A stretch of DNA of 64,000 nt from Inia geoffrensis (lineage: Eukaryota; Chordata; Mammalia; Artiodactyla; Iniidae). A program made the position numbers and the translations under genes. Position 1 is the stretch's first letter. Each line of letters begins with the position of its first letter. The stretch lies in contig CM070909.1 in assembly GCA_036417435.1 (NCBI GenBank), forward strand, positions 10,076,597-10,140,596, in the 5' to 3' direction. The notes under the pieces are model-generated. The model was not told the origin of the DNA and did not search any database. It saw nothing but the letters and a program-made list of their open reading frames with translations. Positions 11,076 to 23,174 of the stretch are shown here, one piece after another.

Positions 11076-11898
11076 GACCTGTAGGGACACTTGCTGTGAC
11101 TTCAGGACAAATAATTCCATGGAGCCAACTTCTCAGAAGACGCTAAAGGGAAACAAAGGACAAAGTAGCATCTAAATACAGAAAAGGGTTATTTCTCACT
11201 CCCGTTGCAAGGCTAACGTCATTTGGGTGGAACGTTTTTGCTCTCTGTGGTTACTCAGGGACCTCATTTTCTACCACCTGGTGACTCCACCATTTCCTAT
11301 GACCCTGAAGTCCTCTGCTGAATTCTCTACACTCAGCTGGCCCACAGGAGAGAGAGAGAGAGAGACAGAGGCGCACAGAGAAGGAAAGCATTAAAGCAGT
11401 GTGAAAGGGTTTTTTTTTTAGAATCAAGGACTGGAAATGGCAAACGGCACTTCTGACCTGATTCCTCTAAGCCAAAATCAGACCAGTGACCCCACCCAGC
11501 TTCAAGGGAGGCTACAAAACACAGTCCAGCCATGTGCCCTGGAAGGAGAGGAAATGGGGTTTGGTGAACACATGACGTGTCTGTACAAGGAGGAAACCAG
11601 GAAACAGAAACGTTATGACCAGGGTCAGATAGGCAATAGCACGGCAGAAATGAAACTAAAAGGCAGTGTGTGCTGTGTTTTTTTTTTCTCCTTTCCTTGG
11701 CATTCAGGATATGCTGGTAACCAAAACATGATCGCTTTTCATAATGGGCTAAGGCTGGTCAGTCATTTGCCTGGCTTTTTGCCTTCCTGGGTTGGCGTGG
11801 GGATAAGGCAGTCTTCTCTGGGGGGCATAAGTAGGGGCTGGCACCTTATTAGATGTCTGTTTGAAGACTGTCTATGCTTATTTAAAAACTGCTGTGAT
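11076..11898. other. Intergenic stretch, no gene recognised
   Basis: Contains a GAGA run near 11350 and part of a 199-codon open frame (11437-12036) without domain signatures; its C-terminal end runs into a SINE. It may include old LTR sequence. Confidence 0.4.
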
Positions 11899-12000
11899 GG
11901 GAATTCCCTGGTGGTCCAGTGGTTAGGACCCCCATGGACTAGGTGGTTTTTTCAGCTGGGGGCCTTGCTGCAAGGCCAAAAAAAAAAAGAAATAAAAACA
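11899..12000 (+). repeat. Short tRNA-derived SINE
   Basis: GGGAATTCCCTGGTGGTCCA to AAGGCCAAAAAAAAAAAG; internally shortened. Confidence 0.82.
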
Positions 12001-12134
12001 ACTTTTGTGAAAGATACCACTTACTCGTTCTTATAAAAAATGGATATTAGGGAAAAAACCCTTCAAATACAGGATGCAGTTTCTCACATGTTATTTTCTT
12101 TTATTATACAGGAAGAATAGTGCAAACCATTACT

Positions 12135-12258
12135 TTTTTTTTTTTTTTTTTCCATGTGGCATGTGAAGGTTTTGTTCCCCGACCACGGTTGTTCCCTGAC
12201 CCGCAACCCCTGCATTGGAAGCGTGGAGTCTTAACCACTGGACCACCAGGGAAGTCCC
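12135..12258 (-). repeat. Short tRNA-derived SINE
   Basis: Poly-T to CCACCAGGGAAGTCCC. TSD CAAACCATT on both sides. Confidence 0.88.
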
Positions 12259-12267
12259 ACAAACCAT

Positions 12268-12595
12268 TGACTTTTTTTTTATATGTTTATTGGAGTATAA
12301 TTGCTTTACAATGGTGTGTTCGGCTCTGCTGTATAACAAAGTGAATCAGCTATACATATACATATGTTCCCATATCTCCTCCCTCTTGCGTCTCCCTCCC
12401 CCGCACCCTCCCTATCCCACCCCTCTAGGTGGTCACAGAGCACCGAGCTGATCTCCCTGTGCTATGTGAAGACTCATTTGTTTTAGTTCTCAGGAGGCTG
12501 CGAGCCAAGTTTCATATACTACATCTGTTGCTTTGTCTCTTATGGAACGTATTCCCCCAAGCTCGGCACCCCAATCCCTTACCTTTTGTCATTTT
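12268..12595 (-). mobile_element. LINE-1 3' end fragment
   Basis: Antisense L1 3' UTR from the poly-T run through TCCCACCCCTCTAGGTGGTC and beyond. It abuts the SINE at 12135-12258. Confidence 0.8.
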
Positions 12596-12618
12596 ATTCT
12601 TGCTTTAAAAGTTTTTAC

Positions 12619-12828
12619 TGGGCTTCCCTGGTGGCGCAGTGGTTGAGAGTCCGCCTGCCGATGCAGGGGACACGGGTTTGTGCCCCGGTCCGGGAAGATC
12701 CCACATGCCGCGGAGCGGCCCGTGAGCCATGGCCGCTGAGCCTGCGCGTCAGGAGCCTGTGCTCCGCAGCGGGAGAGGCCACAACAGTGAGAGGCCCGCG
12801 TACCGCAAAAAAGAAAAAAGGAAATTAG
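12619..12828 (+). repeat. CHR-type SINE (short-tail form)
   Basis: GGGCTTCCCTGGTGGCGCAG to CGCGTACCGCAAAAAAGAAA. Confidence 0.92.
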
Positions 12829-13087
12829 CCAACCATCAGAGTGGCTGGAAAAAAGTTTCTTTCTTTAATAGACAAATATTCTAATTCTGCTCGCTCTAGT
12901 TATGACAGTTATCCCTCTGCCATCAACAGATGAGGGAAACTTTAAGATAATTGCAGCACCCAGAAAAGTGAAGTCCCACTGAATGCAAAGGGATACATAG
13001 CCACTTGAGATAATGGGAAAATTGGTATTACAACTGTCCTACAGTTAAAAAAAAAAAAAAAAAAGTAATTTGTTACTGATGCTGAAA

Positions 13088-13550
13088 TCTCAGCCTCTCT
13101 GTACACCAGGGCCAAATTAAATCTTGGAGAGAGAGTTTGGGGTGAAGTAGAAAAGGATAGCTTTATTATTCAATACTCTACAAGGCAAAGGGGGACACAG
13201 TTGGCTCCTGCCTCGAAAGACTATATGTGTCCCAACTTGGAGAGGGTAGTGAGAAGTTTTATAACAATATTACCCAAGGCTGGGTTGCTGACAAGATGAG
13301 GGTGTGTGCAGGGCCTCAGGTGGTCGGTCTCCTAATCTTGATGAGCTTCTCTGGTCCCTTTAATCTCGCCTCATGTGGTTTCCTGGCTGTTCCTCCCTTG
13401 ATTAGCAACTGTTTGAATCCACTCTTTGGAACTCAGCGTAGGTCGTGGAGGCTGGAGTCTTGCCTACAAGAAATCGGGGGCCAAAAAACGAGGCTCCGTG
13501 CCTGGGAGCCTCACAGGGCCCCACTTGGTTTCATTACCTGCCACAATCAA
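13088..13550 (-). repeat. Solo LTR-like sequence of an old endogenous retrovirus
   Basis: On the minus strand an AATAAA lies near the end (+ strand TTTATTATTC near 13163). The block GGAGAGAGAGTTTGGGGTGA to CTCACAGGGCCCCACTTGG resembles LTRs of retrovirus-like repeats. No coding remains are seen. Confidence 0.45.
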
Positions 13551-13559
13551 AAATCTAAC

Positions 13560-14350
13560 TCCATTCTCAAAATCTAACTTCAAAATGGCCCTACTTACCT
13601 CTTTTAGATTTTTCAGTACCTTGTAGATTTTCTGCTTTATTTGCTTGGTTTGAATTCCATAGAATTTAGAACCAAAAAATGTGATTTTACAGACTGAAGG
13701 TGAGCAAATTCCTAGCATCCAGCTTTCTACATGAGAAAAGACCCACACTAATGCACATCAACCACGTGAAATTTCAGCATATGTTTAAAAAGAGAATCCT
13801 AACAGCTTGGGGGTGAGGCAGGGGGTGTTACATGCAAAAGATAAAAAGATTATTGTCAGACTTCTCAAGATCAGCATTGAAATCTAGAAGAAACTTGACC
13901 CATACTTTTAAAATTCTGAAGATAAAATGTTTCTCAGCTGACTTCTACAGTCGGCCAAGCTATCTAGAGTAAGTTGGGAATAAAGACATTTTCAACATGC
14001 AAAGTATCCAAAAAAATCATTTTCCATGCTTTATCAGGAAGCCACTGGAGGATTCACTACATCAGAATGAGGGACTAAACCATAAAAGGAGAATGCTTGG
14101 AATTCAGGACACAAGTAATTCAACACAGAAGAGAAGAGAAAAAAAATTCCCAGGATGATAGTGAAGGGAGATCCCAGGGTAACAGAAAGTAATTAGTTTG
14201 GAGAAAGAGGATAAAGTGATCCAGAAGAATGTATCCAAGAAAAAAAAGTGAAATTCCAGTTTTCCTACATCCTTGCCAACACTGGATAATGAAAAAACAC
14301 AGTCCTCTGTGTCTTTCCTTCACTCTCACCCTGCTTTGCTACTTCACTTT
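13560..14350. other. Intergenic stretch, no gene recognised
   Basis: AT-rich unique sequence. I see no coding signal and no repeat I can name. Confidence 0.4.
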
Positions 14351-14354
14351 TGAC

Positions 14355-15240
14355 ACCAACTGTGTGGGTTTTCCACACATAAAGCAATTCTCTGAGTCTC
14401 AATTCTGATACTATCTTGTGTCAGATCCCGCTGCTTAAGGACTCAGTCCCGCGAGACTGCCCCCACCTCGGATGCCAATTGAAAGTCCAGGTTGCTACCT
14501 ACGTTTCTGACCAACTGGGCATAAATTGGAGGTTCCCTTGACCCACTCCTGGGGTTTGATTAATTTGCTAGAGCAACTCACAGTATTCAGGAAGTCAGTT
14601 GACTTACTAGATATCTGGCTTATTATGAAGGATATTAAAGGATACAAATGCTGGGACTTTCTGGTGGTTCAGTGGTTAAGAATCCTCGCTTCCACTGCAG
14701 GGGTCACAGGTTTCATCCCTGGTCCGGGAACTAAGGTCCTGCATGACCTATGGCGCGGCCAAAAAAAAAAAAAAGGGACACAAATGAACAACCAGATGAA
14801 GAGATACATATGGCAAGACCTGGGAGGTTCCTGAACAAAGAAGTTTCTGTCCCATTGGAGTTTGGGGTGCACTACTCTCCAGGGATATGGTTACTCTCTG
14901 GCTCACCAATATGAAAGATCTCAGAAACCCCACCTTTTGAGTTTTTATGAAGACATCATTACATAGGCATGATTGGCCATCGGTGATTGAACTCAGTTTT
15001 CTCCATCTTCTCTCCCACACGGTCAGGGGCTGAACTGAAAGTTCCAGCCTTCTAATCACATGTTGATATTCCTGGCAGCCAGACTTCACCTTTATGTTAC
15101 CTAGGGGGATTCCACAAGTCACCTCATAAACATAACAAAAGACACTTATTGTGCTCAACATTTAGGAAATTCCAAGGGAGTTTGTGCAGCGAACAGGATG
15201 AAGACCAAATATATATTTCTTATTATAAATCACAGTGTCA
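14355..15240 (+). repeat. Solo LTR-like repeat, interrupted by a SINE
   Basis: GCTAGAGCAACTCACAGTAT, then ATTACATAGGCATGATTGGC and ATTTCTTATTATAAATCACA: an old LTR-type repeat found across mammals. The SINE at 14653-14776 splits it. Subfamily not assigned. Confidence 0.5.
14653..14776 (+). repeat. Short tRNA-derived SINE
   Basis: GGGACTTTCTGGTGGTTCAG to GCGGCCAAAAAAA. TSD GAYACAAATG on both sides. Confidence 0.88.
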
Positions 15241-15364
15241 CACTGGGTATGATCAATCTCTTAAATCTTTGACAATCTGATGGATGAACAATGGTACTTT
15301 AATTTCTAATTCTTTAATTTGTGGTATTTGACATTTTGTGTGTGGGTATTCATTGACTGGGAAT

Positions 15365-15950
15365 TATGTTTTCGTGTTGCGGAGGAAGAAATTTCCCTCT
15401 ACCCTTCTAGTTCTTCTGGATGGTCTAAGAATTGATGTGACATGATATAGATAACAGGAGAAAATCAAACAAAAGTTTGATAACATGTATACATGGGAGA
15501 GACCCAGAAAAACTGAGTAACTCACCCAAATGGCTGAAGCCCTGGCCTTAAATACCATCTTCAGCTAAAGACAAAAGAAGACGCTGTGGGTAGTGATTTG
15601 GGAACTCAAAGGGGAGGAACGCAATTCACAAGGAAATGGAAAAGTGAATGGCAAACAGATGTTTGCTGGGCTGTGCAGAGACAATGGGACCCAGAGTGGA
15701 CTCTGATCTCCAGGCCCCGCTGAGTTTCCCCACCACACTCAGCCCATAGTCTTTGCAGAGATCTCTGGTGACAGCTCTGCTCTGGGAACTGGCCCTTCAT
15801 CTAAATTCTTTAGGCAGCTAAGGGGGGAAAAGATCAAAGTTTCTCCTTGAGTCTTTTGGGTCCTTGATTGTTTTCAGCCTGAAATAATCCACATGCCAGA
15901 GACGTTTTAGGGTGGCAAATTTTGCTCCCCTTCAATCCTTTGCCCTTTTT
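15365..15950 (-). repeat. Old ERV-derived LTR-like sequence
   Basis: GGGAGAGACCCAGAAAAACT, then ATACCATCTTCAGCTAAAGA and TGGCAAATTTTGCTCCCC. I recognise it as a dispersed LTR-type repeat; class and strand are tentative. Confidence 0.4.
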
Positions 15951-16061
15951 TTTCTATTGATTTGTCTTCTCTCCTCTATTAATTTGTGAGAGAGATTTGT
16001 ACATTAGAGGAAACGTCCATTTCTCTCATATGTATTTCTCCCAGTCTTTTGACTTTCTTGA

Positions 16062-16655
16062 AACCAAGTCGGACTCTGTGGGGCCCTCCTAGGTACAAGA
16101 GCCCCTCTGGGTCCCATGGTTTCTTGTTTGTTAGAAAAAAGTTTTAGACTCCTAGGCCTCCCCTGACTTCCAAAGAGCAGAACAGTTACTAATTAGGGAG
16201 GTGAGGGAATGCAGAAACTCAGGAAAAGCAGTCCAGAAACAACAGTGCCGCAATAAGAGCCTGAGTTCCTCTCGAGGGATATATATAACAATCTGATGCG
16301 TATCTTTGAATTGCTCTGCAGAAAATAAGACCCCCGCCCAGGTGGAGGATGGTGACTACATGCCAACCACAAACATGTAGACCCCAGACTGGTTGGGACC
16401 AGAAGGTTGATGGTCAAGATTCCTGAAACACCACCCTGTTACCTCATCAGCAACCAATCAGAAAAAAGTCACGCCCTCGGCAACCCTCACCCCAAATGTC
16501 ACCTTTAAAAACCATTCCCTGAAAGCCATCTGGAAGTTCAGTTCTTTTGAGGATGAGCTACCTGTTCTCCTTCCTAGGTGCCGTGAAGTAAATGCGGTAC
16601 TTTCCCTCACCACGTCCCCGTGTCAGTAAATTGGCTTCGCAGGGAGGCCGGCAGA
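16062..16655 (+). repeat. Solo LTR, ERV1-like
   Basis: LTR layout: TG start, CCAAT box (CAGCAACCAATCAGAAAA), TTTAAAA box near 16504, and an AGTAAA poly(A)-like motif near 16588, ending GTCAGTAAATTGGCTTCGCA. No retroviral genes are attached. A related piece lies at 37546-37690. Confidence 0.55.
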
Positions 16656-16789
16656 TCCAAGTTCGATGCGGTAATGTTATGACTCTTTTTCTTAATTTAA
16701 AATTTTATATAGGCAAATACATACTTTGTAGTTTCTACGGCATGCTGATAAAGATAATTTGTATATCGGGACTGGGATGTTATGAATTA

Positions 16790-17745
16790 TGATGTGAATT
16801 ATAATAAGGAATATGTATTTGGGCTTTGTCCTGTTTTTTACGACTGAGCTTCTAAAACCCTTGGAATTTCCTAAGTGATGAGAGAGAGACCAGTGTTTTG
16901 CTATGTTCACGAGTCAACTTTTGGAATGCCCTTATGTTGCCTAAGGAGAGGGCTGATTGCCAAGGGAGATAACCCTGTGTTTGTAGGGTTGGAACTTTCT
17001 CTTTCACCCTTGGACCTTCTAGGAGGGGAGGGGGGACCAATGGCAAAAGATTTAGTCAGTCACGCCTGTGTAATGAAGTCCTGTAATAAGAATCCAGGAC
17101 AGTGTTTGGAAAGCTTCCAGGTTGGTGGAGATGTGGGGAGAGGGTGGCGCTGGGAGAAGGCATGGGCACCCCATACGCTTTCTCCATACCTTGCGTGATG
17201 CATTTCCTTTATCTGTTTTTTCCTTGTTTATATAATAAACCGGCAATCTAGTAAGTAAAACGTTTCTCTGAGTTCTGTGAACTGCTTTAGCAAATTAATC
17301 GAACCTGAGAAGTGGGCTGTGGAACCTTTTTTTCTTGGCTGCCCTGTGCAGCTTGTGAGATCTTAGTTCCCCGACCAGGGAGGGAACCCGTGCCCCGCCC
17401 ACCCCACCCCCCACCCCCGGCAATGGAAGCGCGGAGCCCTAACCACTGTATCGCCAAGGAATTCCCAGAAACTTCTGATTGATAATAGCCAGTCAGTCAG
17501 AAGTATCAGTGATAACCTGGACTTGAGATTGGCATCCTAGGTTAGAGGGGATCTCTGGAATCTCTAATTTGTAGTCAGTCAAAAGTGCAGGTAATTTGAG
17601 CTTGCAATTGGTGTCTGAAGGACAGTAGTCTTGGAGAACTGAGCTCTTAACCTGTGGAATCTGATGCTGTCTCCAGGTAGATAGTGTCATAATTGAATTG
17701 AATTGTAGGACACCCAGCTGGCGTATCAAGCATTGTTTGGTGGTG
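16790..17745 (+). repeat. Solo LTR-like repeat (ERVL-like), interrupted by a SINE
   Basis: TATGAATTATGATGTGAATT at the left, AATAAA within TATATAATAAACCGGCAATC near 17235, and AATTGTAGGACACCCAGCTG at the right. The SINE at 17327-17466 splits it. LTR-type structure; subfamily not assigned. Confidence 0.5.
17327..17466 (-). repeat. Short tRNA-derived SINE
   Basis: TTTTTCTTGGCTGCCCTGTG to TCGCCAAGGAATTCCC, with an internal C-rich run (CCCACCCCACCCCCC). Confidence 0.82.
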
Positions 17746-17749
17746 TGTA

Positions 17750-18350
17750 TGTGTGTGTGTGTGGAGGGGGGCAGAACCTCCCCTAGCAGTGGAAATGGGT
17801 CTAGGACCTAATTTAGGGACCCAAGAAATAGAGGATGATCCACATCACAAAACTTCAGTTTTCAGCTCACACTAAAACAGGAAATGCCCCACTGTCCAAG
17901 AAACCTGATACACACAGCCACCACCCTCCCACTCAGCTTTAGCTTACCTTACCCGAGAAAATAGGACCTGCCAGCCTTACAAGGAAACCCTTGGCCTCCC
18001 AGCCAATTACACATGCCCTGTTTCCAAGCTGCTGCTTTTAACACGCACTCTTGCCTAGACCTCCCTAGAAAAGAGGGCTTCACTGCTTCGAAGGCACTGT
18101 ATTCCCCCAGTTCATGGTTTGTTTCCCTTTGAGTAAAGGACATCAAACTGGTTACTAAATTGTTTTATTTTTGTTATTTGACAATGATTAGATTTTTCCC
18201 TGTACCAGAGTATAAATACATTCACTCACCTCTACCCCCTTACACCCAAGGTGGTGAGAGTGAGTTGACAAGGGGAATCGAGTAGACTCACTATCCTTAG
18301 TTATAAGGGCCCCTTTGGGATGCTGGTGATACACTTACAGTCTTTAATCT
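17750..18350. other. Intergenic stretch, nothing recognised
   Basis: Unique-looking sequence with possible old LTR character. No gene is visible. Confidence 0.35.
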
Positions 18351-18358
18351 GCCCTATT

Positions 18359-18466
18359 GGAATTCCCTGGCGTTCCAGTGGTTAGGACTCTGCCGTAGCC
18401 TGGGCTCAATCCCTGGTTGGGGAACTAAGATCCCAAAAGGCACATGGCGTGGCCAAAAAAAAAAGA
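18359..18466 (+). repeat. Short tRNA-derived SINE
   Basis: GGAATTCCCTGGCGTTCCAG to GGCGTGGCCAAAAAAAAAA. TSD CTGCCCTATTG on both sides. Confidence 0.9.
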
Positions 18467-18853
18467 AATCTGCCCTATTGTGTGGAATTTTCCTGTTGAA
18501 CTGAGCTGCTAAGGTGCTGGCGTGGAGGATGCTGATAGCCAGTTTTAGGATTTGGGCAGATGGGAGCAATAAAAAGAGGCAGAGGGGCAAAAAAGTTTCA
18601 GATGAGTCAATCTCTGAGCTGAATAAGAAAGAAAATGAAGAAAGAAGAGGGCTGGTGGGTTGGGAAAAGTCAGGTCACTGAAGTGGAAATCTTGATAAGA
18701 TTAAATAGGTATAGTGGGTGTATTTAAACAATCAAGCTTGAAGAATAATATATTATGGTCAGAAACAGGATGGATTAACTATTTTTAAAGTGAAGTTAGA
18801 ATAGAAAAGTAGAAAGGAGATCAAGGAGGTATGCCCCAGCATTCTTTTTCTTT

Positions 18854-19111
18854 TTTTTCATTTTTTAAGTAATTTTTACTGGAGTATAGTTGATTTACGA
18901 TGGTGTGTTTCTGCTGTACAGCAAAATGAATCAGTTATACATATACATACGTCCACTCTTTTTTAGTTTCTTTTCCCATATAGATCATTACAGAGCATTG
19001 AGTAGAGTTCCCTGTGCTGTACAGTAGGTACTTATTAGTTATCTATTTTATATATAGTAGTGTGTATATATCAATCCCTATCTCCCAATTGCTGCCCACC
19101 CTGCCCCCATT
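18854..19111 (-). mobile_element. LINE-1 3' end fragment with TSD
   Basis: Antisense L1 3' terminus (GGAGTATAGTTGATTTACGA). TSD ATTCTTTTTCTTTT lies on the left at 18840 and is repeated at 19112. Confidence 0.8.
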
Positions 19112-19361
19112 ATTCTTTTTCTTTTCCAGAGTTTTCTTGGTTTTCTCACATGTTTCTTTTACTAGATAAACTTTAGAATAATTTTGTGGGAGTTCCTAAA
19201 GAGACAGCAGAGTTTTCAAAATGTCACTAGTGAAACTCTAAATGCCAGATAAAAAAGGTAACCCTCCCTCTACTCTCCAATTATGTGTTACTCTCGTGCA
19301 ACCATTTCTTCCCAGCCAAGTTTGTTGAAATAGTAGTGCAGACTCATTATTCTATTTCTTT

Positions 19362-19560
19362 TTTTTTTTGTGGTATGCGGGCCTCTCACTGTTGCGGCCT
19401 CTTCTGTTGCGGAGCACAGGCTCTGGACGCGCAGGCTCAGCGGCCATGGCTCACAGGCCCAGCCGCTCCGCGGCATGTGGGATCTTCCCGGACCGGGGCA
19501 CGAACCCGTGTCCCCTCCATCGGCAGGCGGACTCTCAGCCACTGCGCCACCAGGGAAGCC
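19362..19560 (-). repeat. CHR-type SINE with 18-bp TSD
   Basis: Poly-T GTGGTATGCGGGCC to GCCACCAGGGAAGCC. Exact TSD TCATTATTCTATTTCTTT at 19344-19361 and 19563-19580. Confidence 0.93.
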
Positions 19561-19599
19561 CATCATTATTCTATTTCTTTATCTTCTGCTCCTCAATTG

Positions 19600-20610
19600 C
19601 TTTGTAAGCCTTTGCTAAGGACACCAATGGGCTGTCTTCAATTTTGACTTCTTTTGTCTATTTGTCTTCTTGTGTTTGATCACATTCTTCTTGGAACTCT
19701 TTGATACCCAAGACCTGTTGTCTCCTGGTTTCCTTCTCAGTTTTCTTCTTAGGCATTTCTTACTTTGTCCACCACTGAAATATTGGTGTTTTATAAGATT
19801 ATCACCTCTCATTCATTCATTCATTCATTCGATAGATTGAGTAAAACCAATCTGGTAACAGAGCAGTAAATAAAAGAGACCCTATCTTTCATGGAGCTCA
19901 AATACTAGTTTTCTCATATCATATAAATGTTACTGAGTCCAAGCTCGCTCTGCTCACCCCAGGACAGGCCAATGAATAGAAGGTATTTGTTCGGAAAGCT
20001 GGCAGACTGCTGTCTGAAAAACCATCTTATTGGGGTTTGGATGCCAGTTTCTTTTATAGCACAGAGAAGGGGAGGAGATGAGGAAGTAAAGTAAAAAGGC
20101 CATAATTTTTGCAGATATCTCCTGGAATGGCCAGCCTCCAGGAGGGGATATGTTAATTTCTTCTTCCTTGCAGCCATCTACAGGTGGAACAGGTTGGGAT
20201 GTTTCCCTGAACAAAAGCACTTTGGTTTAACATTCAGGCAGAGGGACAGGGTTCCCCTAGGCAAGCCATTATGTAGAGACAGTGAACAAAAGCAGCGGAA
20301 AACAAAGGTTAAAGTGAAAGAAACAGATCCAACGTGTAGTCCGATTTGGCTCTCCCTGTTACCTAAACACCTTCCGGACATCTCATTCATTTCCGTGGCT
20401 TCAACTACACCTGTAATCAGGAGTGATATAATATGTTAACAATGGAATCATCATAGCACCAACTAAATCAGAAGAGGGCATCAACCAATCAGACAGACGG
20501 TCTGGCTGTACTCTGTTGTACTGGCTGAATATCAGCACAACCTATAATATATAAATATGATAATATGATGTCTGGTAGTAAGAGGACAGTCTAGAACCTA
20601 GAACCTCCAA
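19600..20610. other. Intergenic stretch, nothing recognised
   Basis: Apart from (CATT)n at 19.81 kb I recognise nothing. Short overlapping frames at 19.9-20.4 kb lack known motifs and may come from an old LTR. Confidence 0.35.
19810..19831. repeat. (CATT)n microsatellite
   Basis: Five consecutive ATTC units. Confidence 0.85.
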
Positions 20611-20710
20611 ACTGCTCAAATTCTAGCTCTGTTACTTCTGCTGCGTGACATGGGGCAAATTACTTCACCTGTTTGTGCTTCAGTTCTCTCCTCTATAAAA
20701 TGGCATAATA

Positions 20711-20915
20711 AGGCTTCCCTGATGGTGCAGTGGTTGAGAGTCCGCCTGCCGATGCAGGGGACACGGGTTCGTGCTCCGGTCGGGAAGATCCCACATGCCG
20801 CGGAGCGGCTGGGCCTGTGAGCCATGGCCGCTGAGCCTGCGCATCCGGAGCCTGTGCTCTGCAACGGGAGAGACCACAGCAGTGAGAGGCCCGCGTACTG
20901 CAAACAAAAAAAAAG
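20711..20915 (+). repeat. CHR-type SINE inside MIR
   Basis: GGCTTCCCTGATGGTGCAGT to GCGTACTGCAAACAAAAA. TSD GGCATAATAA. Confidence 0.92.
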
Positions 20916-20998
20916 GCATAATAAAGTACCTACACCATACGGTTGTTACAAGAGTCATACAATATAATACATGTAAAGCATTTAGAACAGCCTGGAAT

Positions 20999-21333
20999 TT
21001 TTTTTTAAGTGATTTAATATTTTATTTATTTATGGCTGAGTTGGGCCTTCGTTGCTGCGCATGGGCTTTCCCTAGTTACAGTGAGCAGGGCTACTGTTCG
21101 TTGAGGTGCACGGGCTTCTCGCTGTGGTGGCTTCTCTTTGTTGCAGAGCATGGGCTCTAGGCACACGGGCTTCAGTAGTTGTGGCTCATGAGCTCTAGAG
21201 CGCAGGCTCAGTAGTTGTGGTGCACGGGCTTAGTTGCTCCGCAGCATGTGGGATCTTCCTGGACCAGGGCTGGAACCTGTGTCCCCTGCATTGGCAGGTG
21301 GATTCTTAACCACTGCACCACCAGGGAAGTCCC
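20999..21333 (-). repeat. CHR-type SINE with 16-bp TSD inside MIR
   Basis: TTTATTTATTTATGGCTGAG to CCACCAGGGAAGTCCC. Exact TSD TAGAACAGCCTGGAAT at 20983-20998 and 21334-21349. Confidence 0.93.
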
Positions 21334-21619
21334 TAGAACAGCCTGGAATATTGATAAACACTCAATAAATGTTAGTTATTATTATTCATTATTTCACAAC
21401 TATGTTTCTAATCCTGACTTTTTCCCCCTTGAGCTCCAAAGTTATAGATTAAGTGGTTTTTCTTCCAAATATACCATAGGTGCTTGGGAAACCTACAAGG
21501 TTCAGTATAGTTAGTCAAGGCAGCCTTGTAGACAAATAGGGCAATCAAATTTTATAAGTACTAGGTAGAATGGGGAGAAATAACATATATATACCTTTAT
21601 ATATATATGCATAAATACA

Positions 21620-21835
21620 TACCTATATATACAGTTGTAAGTGGTTTATACATGTGAACTCATTTAATCTTAACGGCTGCCCCCACTAAGTAACTACTCT
21701 CATTATCTCCACTTTATAAATGGGAAAACCGAGGCACATAGGTTCAAATGACTTGAGAAAAGTCACATAGCTACTAAGTCTAAACCCACTCTTCCTCCAG
21801 AGTTTAAGCTCCTTGTCACACCACTATACTGCTCA
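21620..21835 (-). repeat. MIR element
   Basis: Antisense MIR: GGGAAAACCGAGGCACATAG and GTCACATAGCTACTAAGTC. Confidence 0.75.
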
Positions 21836-22045
21836 CCAAAGAGGAAGCCATCTTGTGACAAAAAGAGCATTTCTTACAATTTTCTTTACGGATCAGATCT
21901 ATTTCCCTTCAGATTTTACAACTTGAAAATATCCCTTGGAGAAAACATGCTGTGGGTTCTTGTTCTGCTAGTTCGTACATGTCTTTTTTATTATACTTGG
22001 AATCAGCACCCTAGTGCAGACTTGTTTTCTGAGCTAATACTTTTG

Positions 22046-22260
22046 TTTTTTTGTTTTTTTGTTTTTTTTGCGGTACGCGGGCCTCTCACTGTCGTGGCCT
22101 CTCCTGTTGCGGAGCACAGGCTCCGGATGCGCAGGCTCAGGGGCCATGGCTCACGGGCCCAGCCGCTCCGCGGCATGTGGGATCTTCCCGGACCGGGGCA
22201 CGGACCCGCGTCCCCTGCATCGGCAGGCGGACTCTCAACCACTGCGCCACCAGGGAAGCC
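22046..22260 (-). repeat. CHR-type SINE, first of two at one site
   Basis: TTTTTTTTGCGGTACGCGGG to GCCACCAGGGAAGCC. TSD CTGAGCTAATA at 22029-22039 and 22261-22271. Confidence 0.92.
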
Positions 22261-22276
22261 CTGAGCTAATATTTTT

Positions 22277-22497
22277 ATTTTTTATTTTAAAAATTATTTA
22301 TTTATTTATTTTGGCTGCATGGGGTCTTAGTTGCGGCACTTGGAATCCTCATCGCGGCATGTGGACTCTCAGTTGCAGCATGCAGGCTTATTAGTTGTAG
22401 CATGCATGCAGGATCTAGTTCCCTGACCAGGGATCAAATCCGGGATCCCTGCATTGGGAGCACGAAGTCTTACCCTCTGGACCACCAGGGAAGTCCC
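22277..22497 (-). repeat. CHR-type SINE, second at the same site
   Basis: ATTTATTTATTTTGGCTGCA to CCACCAGGGAAGTCCC. TSD CTGAGCTAATATTTTT at 22261-22276 and 22498-22513. Confidence 0.92.
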
Positions 22498-22934
22498 CTG
22501 AGCTAATATTTTTAAACATCTGATCCTTCTTCATGAAAGATCTATTTCTTGCTTTAAAGTATAAAATGAGTTTTCTGAGTCTGAAGAGTTTTCATGTGCT
22601 TGGACAGCCCTGCTTCATTGCCTCATTACTAAAACAAACAAATTCCTTAGGAGCCAGAGACAAAAGAACCAACAAACCCAAATCAATTCCTGTACACCTG
22701 CCTCCTTGTCCCAGCACTCAAAGTGAGTGAACGCAGATAAGTGTATCTGTACAGACATGGATGATGAGTTTTGACCTGCACACCAAAAAGTATCAAATTT
22801 TTACACAATGTAATAAGAATGCTATCTATGTTTCTCGTGTTCTTGACAGTCAGTTTCACTGAGACCCTATACGTGCTGAGAACATGTATCCTCTGAAACT
22901 GGCCAAGTCAGTATTTCTCAAACTGAGGTTCTTT

Positions 22935-23060
22935 CTTTTTTTTTTTGGCTGCCCCCTGTGGTGTGTCGGATCTTAGTTCCCCAACCAGGGATTGAACCTG
23001 ACTGAGCCCCTTGCAGTGGAAGCGCAAGGGTCGTAACCACCAAACCACCAGGGAATTCCC
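22935..23060 (-). repeat. Short tRNA-derived SINE
   Basis: CTTTTTTTTTTGGCTGCCC to CCACCAGGGAATTCCC. TSD GAGGTTCTT. Confidence 0.88.
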
Positions 23061-23174
23061 TAAGAGGTTCTTAAAAGGATCAGAGATAAAGTACAGACTT
23101 TCATATAAGAATAGGCTAGACTATCTGGAATAACTATTTTATAACTGTTAATTGTCAATGTCAAGAGCAGCCTG

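Larger units (their letters stand above)
20615..21400 (+). repeat. MIR element split by two SINE insertions
   Basis: MIR core (GGGGCAAATTACTTCACCTG; CCTCTATAAAATGG) resumes at 20916 and again at 21350 (CACTCAATAAATGTTAGTTA). The CHR SINEs at 20711-20915 and 20999-21333 lie within it. Confidence 0.8.

Noticed and set aside
11437..12036. 199-codon open frame, the longest outside L1 and the two genes
   Set aside because: No recognisable domain, a low-complexity Phe run, and its last third is SINE sequence. No splice or promoter context was identified.
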